DNA of 5,253 bases, taken from NCBI GenBank assembly GCA_025361325.1, contig JANYAL010000363.1, positions 1 through 5,253 on the forward strand. Direction: 5' to 3'. Source of the stretch: Bacteroidota bacterium (GTDB taxonomy: Bacteria > Bacteroidota > Bacteroidia > Chitinophagales > Chitinophagaceae). This document shows, in pieces, positions 1 through 5,253 of the stretch. The translations under genes were made by a program, and so were the position numbers. Within the stretch, counting starts at the first letter, position 1, and every line of letters begins with the position of its first letter. Under the pieces are notes generated by a model. The model saw only the letters and a program-made list of their open reading frames with translations. It ran no database searches and was not told the DNA's origin.

Positions 1-831
1 CGCGTATACCCTGTCGGTATTGGAGGGGCATACCGTAATACCCACGATGCCCCAGAGGCCCCTGGGTAAACCTTTATTGCCCGATATATTCTTCCAGGTA
101 TCGCCACCATCCATACTTTTCCAGATGCCTCCTCCCTCGCCTCCGCTCTCGAGGCTGTAGGGTGTTCGCTGTATACGCCAGGTGCCTGCATAGAGTGTAT
201 TGGGATTACCGGGTTCCATGACCAGGTCGCTGCAACCGGTCTGGTCATTCACATACAATACCTTGTTCCAGGTTTTTCCACCGTCGGTTGTTTTGAAGAT
301 ACCCCGCTCCGTGTTCGGGCCAAACAGGTGCCCAATGGCTGCCACCCATACGATATCGGGGTTCTTGGGATGTATGACGATACGGATGATATGCCGGGTG
401 TCCTTCAGTCCGAGGTTGCGCCAGCTTCTTCCTCCGTCATCACTGCGCCAGATGCCGAAGCCTTCGCTTACGTTGCCGCGTAAGGTATTTTCACCTTCAC
501 CCGCATACAATATGGTATTGTCGCTGGGGGCCACGGTTACGCTGCCGATGCTACCCCCGAAATATTTATCACTGATATTCTTCCAGTTGCTGCCACCGTC
601 GATGGTTTTCCATACACCACCGCCTGTACTTCCGAAATAAAAGGTATTCTTTTGTTTCGTGTCGCCTGTAACTGCACCGCTCCTGCCGCCCCGGAAAGGG
701 CCTACCAGCCGGTATTTCACCTTGCTGAATAAAATACTGTCCGTATTATTGACAGCAGGGTTTTGTTTTTTCTGGGAAAGCCCGGGCATGGTTACAGCAG
801 CCAGGCAGGTAAATAAAGCAAGTTTTCTCAT
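1..831 (-). CDS. Exported VPS10/sortilin-like Asp-box beta-propeller protein, N-terminal part (runs off the window)
   Basis: The frame is open from ATG at 831-829 through 277 codons to the window edge without a stop, so the C-terminus is missing. Residues 1-20 look like a Sec signal peptide: MRK, a hydrophobic stretch, then PGLSQ. Cys9 is not in a lipobox. The mature part opens with a family-like segment at 40-50 (YRLVGPFRGGR) and the GGGVWKT motif at 71-77. Four Asp boxes (S/T-x-D-G-G-x-x-W) start at residues 76, 130, 181 and 239, each marking a propeller blade. Their spacing (54, 51, 58) almost equals that of the upstream neighbour (53, 52, 58), and the two proteins align along this whole stretch, so they are paralogues. 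Such proteins are usually annotated as sortilin/VPS10-like or glycosyl hydrolase and are often about 1000 residues. Substrate and activity are unknown. No clear Shine-Dalgarno precedes the ATG. The start is chosen because it yields the signal peptide. Confidence 0.9.
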   Translation of the reverse strand, partial: MRKLALFTCLAAVTMPGLSQKKQNPAVNNTDSILFSKVKYRLVGPFRGGRSGAVTGDTKQKNTFYFGSTGGGVWKTIDGGSNWKNISDKYFGGSIGSVTVAPSDNTILYAGEGENTLRGNVSEGFGIWRSDDGGRSWRNLGLKDTRHIIRIVIHPKNPDIVWVAAIGHLFGPNTERGIFKTTDGGKTWNKVLYVNDQTGCSDLVMEPGNPNTLYAGTWRIQRTPYSLESGGEGGGIWKSMDGGDTWKNISGNKGLPRGLWGIVGITVCPSNTDRVYA

Positions 832-854
832 CTTGATATTTTAGGGATAGTTAA

Positions 855-932
855 TCGTGAATAGTGAATGCGGCCTTAGAATTTAATACGAGTACAAATT
901 GCAGCATCAGATTCACCAATCACTATTCACGA
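855..932. repeat. Inverted repeat built of GTGAATA-type heptamers between the two propeller genes
   Basis: Positions 855-867 are the exact reverse complement of 920-932 (13 bp). With one mismatch the match extends to 855-870 against 917-932, leaving a 46-nt spacer. Each arm is itself a short tandem array. On the plus strand 857-870 reads GTGAATA-GTGAATG. On the minus strand 930-910 reads GTGAATA-GTGATTG-GTGAATC. In the transcript of the upstream propeller gene the stem would begin about 5 nt after the stop codon. There is no T-run after the second arm and the loop is long, so a classical intrinsic terminator is unlikely. It may be a dispersed intergenic repeat or a structure that protects a 3' end; both are inference. 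Confidence 0.7.
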
Positions 933-937
933 ACACA

Positions 938-3900
938 TTACTGATTCATCCTGGTCTTCAACACCGGGTTATCCAGCTTCTCTTTCAAGAGGGCGGCATT
1001 CACTCTTTCGAGATATTGGGTATTGATGTTTGTTTCCATCTTTTCCGCATCGCCAAGCTGTTGCTGCAGCACTTTTGTCCTTTCCAGCTGTAAGTTGCTG
1101 GGCCGGGTCTCCTGGCGGCAGATACTGCCATATACTTCTGTGATGTCCTCCCGTAGTTTTTTCTCATCAGCAAACATGGACTTCTGTTTGGTGGCCAGCA
1201 ATTTGCTTCGAAGGTCTTCCAGTTTGTCGTTGTACTCCTGCACAAGTTTCTTCACTTTCGGGTTCTTTATTTTGTCTAAGTTCTCCTTTAATATCCTTTC
1301 ATGTTTGCTGATGCTGTCCACCAGTTTTGCCAGGCGTTCATGCATGCCGTACAGCTGCATGGCGGCATTGTATTGTTCTTCCATGTCAGCCTGGGTCATA
1401 TCCGATGCGGGGTCGCGTTCCAGCCTGATCTTGTTCTCGTAATAGGTATTTCCAACTTTCAGTTTTACGGTATAGTCGCCCGGCAATACCATGGGTGCCA
1501 CAAATCCGCCGAAGTCCATCTTGGTACCTCCCCCGGCCACTTTGGGAGGTGTGCTACGCATATTCCACCGCACAATATTGATCCCCTTGCGTTTGGTGCC
1601 CGGGATGCTCTGAACCAGTTTTCCCGTCTTGTCGTAGATCTCCACTTTTACATCGCCGGTATTCACCCTGTCCTTGAAATAATATTGAATAGGCGCCTCC
1701 TGGGAGGCATTACCCGAAACATAGCCTTCACCGTTACCCGAACCGATATATCCCTTACCCATGGTAAGTTTCATGGACCCGGGGTCAAAGACCACCACAT
1801 CCCTGTCGGCCACAGTCGTAGTCATGCTGCGCATGGGACTGATATTGTCGACCACCAATATTCCCCTCCCATGGGTAGCCAGCAGCAGATCGCTGGTAAC
1901 GGGATTCACCTGTATATCTCTTACCAGGGCTTTCCAGGGAATATTGTTCTTCATACGGAACCAGTTGTTGCCTCCATCCAGGGAAGCAAATAATCCCATC
2001 TCGGTACCCGCGAACAAGAGTTCGTGGTTGATCTTATCTTCTTTGATCTTATGCGCAAAACCTGTAAACTCATCGCTTTTGAAGAGGGTCCAGGTCTTAC
2101 CCATATCATTGGAGCGTGCGATATAGGTCTTATGATCGCCATACATGTGGTTATCGAATGTGGCGTACACGATATTCCGGTCGAAGGCGGAAGGTTCGAT
2201 ACTGCTTACCCAGGTCTGTGCAGGGATGCCTGCAGATGGATAATTGGCAGCCACATTGGTCCAGGTCTTTCCGCCGTCGGTGGTGTATTGCAGGTTACCA
2301 TCGTCGGTGCCTGCCCATACCAGGTTCTCATCCAGCGGTGATTCTGCCATCGTGAAGATGGTACAATGGTTCTCGGCAGAAGTATTGTCTGCACTGAGTC
2401 CGCCTGAACTTTCCTGTTGTTGTTTTTCCTTATTATTCGTGGTAAGGTCGGGAGATATCCGGGTCCAGTTCTTTCCTTCATCCGTGGAGCGGTACAGGTA
2501 CTGGGCAGCGATATAGATGTTTCTTTTGTTCTTTGCCCCAATTACGATGGGGGTGTTCCAGTTGAACCGGAGTTTTTCATCATTGAGCGCGGGTTGCGGT
2601 TTGATACTAAAAGATTTTCCCTGTTTCAGGTCTATATGCGAGATCTCTCCTCCCTGCGATTCCGCGTAAACGATATCGGGATTCATGCCGTCCACCTGCA
2701 CCCAGAAGCCGTCGCCTCCGTTGATCGTTCTCCAGTCGCTGTTCTCAATACCACCGGCGCTTTGCGATGGCGCGTACCAGCTGCCATTATCCTGCAGTCC
2801 GCCAAAGATGTTATAAGGTTCCTTATTGTCGAAGGCTACATGGTAGAACTGGGAAACCGGCAGTGAAGGAAGCATCATCCAGCTTGCGCCGCGGTCATTA
2901 CTCATGTACAGCCCGCCGTCCGTACCCAGGAACATCTGGTTGGTATAATTGGGATTGATCCACAGGGCATGATGATCGGAATGTACGTTGCCGCTTCCGT
3001 CGGCGAAGGAGTATCCGCCGTCATCGCTGTAGCTGAAGGAGAAACCGGGCCTGTACACTCTTTTAGGTTCTTTGGGATCGATGACCAGGCAGCTGAAATA
3101 AAAGGGCCTTGATACCACGTTCATGCTAGCACTTTGGGGTTTCCAGCTTTCACCTCCGTCGGCAGAAATATATAAGCCCGTCTTCTCCGCTTCAACGATG
3201 GCCAGTAAGTTATTGGGGGCACTGGGCGCCAGCGCTATGGCCGATCTGCCAAAAGGCTTTGGAGGCAACCCGTTGGTCAGTTCCTTCCAGGTTTTGCCTC
3301 CGTCTGTGCTTTTATAGATACCACTACCCTTACCGCCGGAACTAAAGGCATAGGGCATACGGCGGAATTCCCAGGTGGTGGCATATATAGTATTGGTAGA
3401 AACGGGATCTAAAGCGATATCCGCCACCCCGGTCTTTTCGTTGATGTATAATATTTTCTCAAAGGTCTTTCCTCCATCCGTTGACTTATAAAGTCCCCTG
3501 TTTTTGCTATCGCTCCATAAAGGGCCGGGGCTGGCAACATATAATGTATTGGAATTCTTCGGGTCAATGATGATCTTGCTGATGTGTTCGGTACTGTCGA
3601 GTCCTCCAGTTCGGGTCCAGTTATCACCCCCATCTGTGGATTTGTAGAGCCCTTCCCCGATGGAAACGGTATTGCGCATATTGCTTTCGCCGGTACCCGC
3701 ATATATTGTATTGGGATTCTGTTGATCGATGGCGAGGGCGCCAACACTCTGGCAGTATTTGTCGAACAGGGATTTGAAGGAGACGCCGGCATTGGTAGTC
3801 TTCCATACCCCGCCACCTGCAGTACCCACATAGATGGTACGGGGTTCATTGTTCACCCCCTCAATGGCCGTGATACGGCCACCCATGGTGGCGGGCCCGA

Positions 3901-4000
3901 TATGGCGGGCTTCCATCATACCGAATGTAGCGGAATTGATCTGTGCTGATGCTGTTGATGCAATGAATAAGGCGATAATTAATGGAACTGATTTCTTCAT
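938..4000 (-). CDS. Exported VPS10/sortilin-like Asp-box beta-propeller protein with C-terminal helical tail (BNR-repeat 'glycosyl hydrolase' family)
   Basis: The complete protein has 1020 residues. Residues 1-19 form a Sec signal peptide ending ASA, with no lipobox. The family-like opening RHIGPATMGGR lies at 32-42 and GGGVWKT at 62-68. Eleven Asp boxes (S/T-x-D/N-x-G-x-x-W/F) start at 68, 121, 173, 231, 279, 325, 367, 505, 573, 630 and 673. Seven are evenly spaced and four follow a 130-residue gap. Other segments typical of this group are WTRISPDLT (512-520), SADNTSAEN (536-544), GTDDG (564-568) and ATHGRGILVVDN (708-719). Residues about 770-865 look like a FlgD-type Ig-like beta domain (YDKTGKLV, then NIVRWN). 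Residues about 870-1010 are charged, heptad-like and probably coiled coil. No type IX secretion C-terminal signal is visible, so a periplasmic or envelope-bound location is likelier than secretion. Asp boxes also occur in sialidases and GH74 xyloglucanases, but no catalytic residue can be assigned, so a non-enzymatic binding role is equally possible. ATG 4000 is chosen because it gives the signal peptide. Confidence 0.95.
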   Translation of the reverse strand: MKKSVPLIIALFIASTASAQINSATFGMMEARHIGPATMGGRITAIEGVNNEPRTIYVGTAGGGVWKTTNAGVSFKSLFDKYCQSVGALAIDQQNPNTIYAGTGESNMRNTVSIGEGLYKSTDGGDNWTRTGGLDSTEHISKIIIDPKNSNTLYVASPGPLWSDSKNRGLYKSTDGGKTFEKILYINEKTGVADIALDPVSTNTIYATTWEFRRMPYAFSSGGKGSGIYKSTDGGKTWKELTNGLPPKPFGRSAIALAPSAPNNLLAIVEAEKTGLYISADGGESWKPQSASMNVVSRPFYFSCLVIDPKEPKRVYRPGFSFSYSDDGGYSFADGSGNVHSDHHALWINPNYTNQMFLGTDGGLYMSNDRGASWMMLPSLPVSQFYHVAFDNKEPYNIFGGLQDNGSWYAPSQSAGGIENSDWRTINGGDGFWVQVDGMNPDIVYAESQGGEISHIDLKQGKSFSIKPQPALNDEKLRFNWNTPIVIGAKNKRNIYIAAQYLYRSTDEGKNWTRISPDLTTNNKEKQQQESSGGLSADNTSAENHCTIFTMAESPLDENLVWAGTDDGNLQYTTDGGKTWTNVAANYPSAGIPAQTWVSSIEPSAFDRNIVYATFDNHMYGDHKTYIARSNDMGKTWTLFKSDEFTGFAHKIKEDKINHELLFAGTEMGLFASLDGGNNWFRMKNNIPWKALVRDIQVNPVTSDLLLATHGRGILVVDNISPMRSMTTTVADRDVVVFDPGSMKLTMGKGYIGSGNGEGYVSGNASQEAPIQYYFKDRVNTGDVKVEIYDKTGKLVQSIPGTKRKGINIVRWNMRSTPPKVAGGGTKMDFGGFVAPMVLPGDYTVKLKVGNTYYENKIRLERDPASDMTQADMEEQYNAAMQLYGMHERLAKLVDSISKHERILKENLDKIKNPKVKKLVQEYNDKLEDLRSKLLATKQKSMFADEKKLREDITEVYGSICRQETRPSNLQLERTKVLQQQLGDAEKMETNINTQYLERVNAALLKEKLDNPVLKTRMNQ

Positions 4001-4041
4001 AAAAAAGATTAAAGTCCTGGTAATATACGAGCGGGCTGTTT

Positions 4042-4072
4042 CAAGGATATATGTATGTGCTGATCAACCAAA
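4042..4072 (-). promoter_or_regulatory. Candidate Bacteroidota-type promoter of the complete propeller gene
   Basis: Read on the minus strand, TTTG (4072-4069) is followed after 19 nt by TATCCTTG (4049-4042). The Bacteroidota housekeeping consensus is TTTG near -33 and TAnnTTTG near -7, separated by about 19 nt. The only mismatch in the -7 box is C for the first T of TTTG. Transcription would start near 4035, giving a leader of about 35 nt before the ATG at 4000. The site lies between the LolA-like gene and the propeller gene, which suggests the propeller is transcribed on its own. The match is by eye only. Confidence 0.5.
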
Positions 4073-4079
4073 AATGATC

Positions 4080-4103
4080 GGCCCTTTTATGAACTAACGG
4101 GCC
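4080..4103 (-). terminator. Possible weak terminator hairpin after the LolA-like gene
   Basis: On the minus strand GGCCC (4103-4099) can pair with GGGCC (4084-4080) across a 14-nt loop. GATCA and a run of five T (4074-4070) follow. The hairpin lies 7 nt past the TGA stop of the LolA-like gene. The stem has only five G/C pairs and the T-run starts 5 nt after it, so it is a poor intrinsic terminator. The same T-run also overlaps the candidate -33 box of the next gene. Confidence 0.3.
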
Positions 4104-4110
4104 AGGTGAT

Positions 4111-4818
4111 TCAATTCACTTTAAAAATACTGTTGTCCACAGCAATGTTGGTTTCGATCTTATCGTAATTCGTTTCCCCGCGCATATTGGTACTGGTGTA
4201 AGGAAACCAGAATCCATCTGCATTTTGTTTATAATTGGTGTAAGTAGTACTTAGATCCACCTCTTCCCCGTTGATAGCGGTCTTTGTATTTGTTTTGCAG
4301 ATCCGGTTGGTTTTGGTATCAATGAAGTAATATACAAGGGCGCCATTTTTAAAAACAACCTTCAACTTATTGCAATCCATACCATCTACGGTTTCTTTAC
4401 CGACAAGTTCAACGGTTGTTCCCTTCTCTTTATGGTTTATAAAAGGGCCCTGCAGGTCCAACTGGTTTACAGCAAACTTGAGCTGATCATCCGGCATGGC
4501 TTCCGGAGCTGACTGTCCCTGTACAGGCATAAATACCGAACTTTTATCCGGGGTCACAATCTGGTAATTCTCTGTGCCCATCACACTGATATCTGACCTG
4601 GAACCCACCAGGTGTTTCCGGGTAACTACAATCGATATATCGGTACCCTGTACATTAAGGGTACCCTGGATCTTTACTGTATTCAGCGACATCATCTTTT
4701 CCTTGCCGCCCATGGCGGTGAGGTAATTGCCAATGACCTCATCAAGGGTTTGTGCAGTTGCTGGCTGAAAACCCAGAACAGCCAGCATATATAACAGTAT
4801 AAAAGTAATTTTTTGCAT
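4111..4818 (-). CDS. LolA-like periplasmic protein (outer membrane lipoprotein-sorting protein-like)
   Basis: The complete protein has 235 residues. Residues 1-23 are a Sec signal peptide with a hydrophobic core (FILLYMLAVLGF) and a cleavage region PATAQ; there is no lipobox Cys. The mature part starts with LDEVIGNYLTAMGG (25-38), an N-terminal pattern common in Bacteroidota proteins annotated as outer membrane lipoprotein-sorting protein. It then alternates beta strands, as expected for a LolA/LolB-type half-barrel. Conserved patches are GKETVDGMDCNKLKV (140-154), FIDTKTN (165-171) and the C-terminal IAVDNSIFKVN (225-235). The upstream neighbour carries the same patches, so the two are tandem paralogues 16 nt apart and probably co-transcribed. 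The usual family idea is binding of a lipid or lipoprotein in the hydrophobic half-barrel, but this branch is not the housekeeping LolA, and its ligand is unknown. The stop codon is TGA. Confidence 0.85.
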   Translation of the reverse strand: MQKITFILLYMLAVLGFQPATAQTLDEVIGNYLTAMGGKEKMMSLNTVKIQGTLNVQGTDISIVVTRKHLVGSRSDISVMGTENYQIVTPDKSSVFMPVQGQSAPEAMPDDQLKFAVNQLDLQGPFINHKEKGTTVELVGKETVDGMDCNKLKVVFKNGALVYYFIDTKTNRICKTNTKTAINGEEVDLSTTYTNYKQNADGFWFPYTSTNMRGETNYDKIETNIAVDNSIFKVN

Positions 4819-4834
4819 GGTTTATTTTTTTATT
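4819..4834 (-). promoter_or_regulatory. A-rich translation leader without Shine-Dalgarno
   Basis: The 16 nt between the two LolA-like genes read AATAAAAAAATAAACC on the minus strand, directly before the ATG at 4818. There is no purine-rich GGAGG-like element. Bacteroidota ribosomes commonly initiate on A/T-rich leaders of this kind, which supports both the chosen start and the taxonomic guess. The short gap without a hairpin or promoter argues for co-transcription of the two genes. Confidence 0.45.
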
Positions 4835-5253
4835 CTATTCGTGTTTGTAAAGTTTATCATCTATTACCTGGTTCACTTTGATGCTGGAAAAGGTAACAGT
4901 ACCGTAATTAGCTGTGATGCTGAACGGCATTTTAACGCCTTCCACTTCTCTGTAATCAGAAAGTGTGGTTGATATTTCCATTTCCGTTCCATTTACCTTT
5001 CTTTTTTGCAATGTCTTTACAATCAGGTCGGTCTTGGCATCCAGGAAATAGGTTTCTTCCCTGCCGGTGGATAGAATCACTTTGATCTTGTTACAGGAAG
5101 TGCCTTCCACATCGTCAGTACCGAGGTATTCCACCTTGTTTCCCTTCGCTGCATAATTATACAGGGCTCCGGTTAGATCAAGATCGGGCTGGCCTTCTTT
5201 GACATCATCCGGGGTTTTGGGTTCCGGTTTCTGCATACCCTGGAACGGCATAT
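4835..5253 (-). CDS. LolA-like periplasmic protein, C-terminal part (N-terminus outside the window)
   Basis: The frame runs from the window edge to a TAG stop at 4837-4835 and shows 138 complete residues. The ATG at 5251 is internal rather than the real start. Its MPFQG segment aligns with MPVQG at residues 97-101 of the downstream paralogue, and the remaining length is nearly the same (138 against 139). About 96 residues, including an expected signal peptide, should therefore lie beyond 5253. Shared patches, numbered within the fragment, are LDLTG (24-28), VEGTSCNKIKV (48-58), YFLDAKTDLIVKT (68-80), NGTEMEISTT (87-96) and a C-terminal IDDKLYK (130-136). The region from about 100 to 110 (YREVEGVKMPF) fits the 'sdY..v.Gik.P' pattern of LolA-like proteins of Bacteroidota. 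The ligand is unknown. The promoter of this gene pair should lie outside the window. Confidence 0.8.
   Translation of the reverse strand, partial: MPFQGMQKPEPKTPDDVKEGQPDLDLTGALYNYAAKGNKVEYLGTDDVEGTSCNKIKVILSTGREETYFLDAKTDLIVKTLQKRKVNGTEMEISTTLSDYREVEGVKMPFSITANYGTVTFSSIKVNQVIDDKLYKHE

Noticed and set aside
832..937. A promoter for the second propeller gene in the 106-nt gap
   Set aside because: The best candidates on the minus strand (GCAATTTG preceded by TTG at only 14 nt; TAAATTCT) fit the consensus or spacing poorly, so none is listed.
1301..1993. Plus-strand reading frame of 230 codons opposite the propeller gene
   Set aside because: It lies wholly opposite a well-supported coding sequence, has no signal peptide or recognisable domain, and its composition is that of an antisense shadow. 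The other plus-strand frames, including 200-640 and 2417-2866, are the same.
3409..3849. Minus-strand frame of 146 codons in another phase of the propeller gene
   Set aside because: It is embedded out of frame in the 1020-residue gene, whose frame is confirmed by regularly spaced Asp boxes along its whole propeller region.
938..4000. Assigning a sialidase or xyloglucanase activity
   Set aside because: Asp boxes are structural. I could not identify the sialidase Arg triad or the GH74 catalytic Asp pair by eye.
4015..4018. AGGA upstream of the propeller start as a Shine-Dalgarno
   Set aside because: It lies 14 nt from the ATG, too far for normal pairing, and the other starts here have no such element.
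4111..5253. Calling either LolA-like gene lolA
   Set aside because: They are a tandem pair with a paralogue-type N-terminus next to propeller genes. Nothing visible ties them to the housekeeping lipoprotein carrier, so no symbol is given.

Overview
The window reads as ordinary chromosome of a member of the Bacteroidota, probably of the Chitinophagaceae or a close relative. This is an inference from three things. The proteins are of types that are abundant in that phylum. The gene starts have A/T-rich leaders without a Shine-Dalgarno sequence. One intergenic gap carries a good match to the Bacteroidota promoter (TTTG, 19 nt, TAnnTTTG-like). I saw no mobile element, tRNA, rRNA or CRISPR.

All four genes lie on the minus strand, so transcription runs from high to low coordinates. 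In that order they are: (1) the C-terminal part of a LolA-like (outer membrane lipoprotein-sorting protein-like) protein, cut by the window edge at 5253; (2) 16 nt further on, a complete 235-residue paralogue of it (4818-4111); (3) after a 110-nt gap with a candidate terminator and a candidate promoter, a complete 1020-residue exported Asp-box beta-propeller of the VPS10/sortilin-like or 'BNR-repeat glycosyl hydrolase' type (4000-938); (4) after a 106-nt gap holding an inverted pair of GTGAATA-type heptamer arrays, the first 277 codons of a second propeller of the same type (831 to beyond position 1). The last gene is open from its ATG to the window edge.

The layout is therefore two neighbouring pairs of paralogues, one of small exported LolA-like proteins and one of large exported propellers. 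The complete proteins and the second propeller start with Sec-type signal peptides, so all should act in the periplasm or at the cell surface. The substrate or partner of either pair cannot be read from the sequence. The two pairs look like separate transcription units: the LolA-like genes are tightly spaced, and the first propeller gene has its own candidate promoter. No exotic new system was found. The points most worth a second look are the heptamer inverted repeat, the doubled gene pairs, and the uneven Asp-box spacing that suggests two propellers in one chain.
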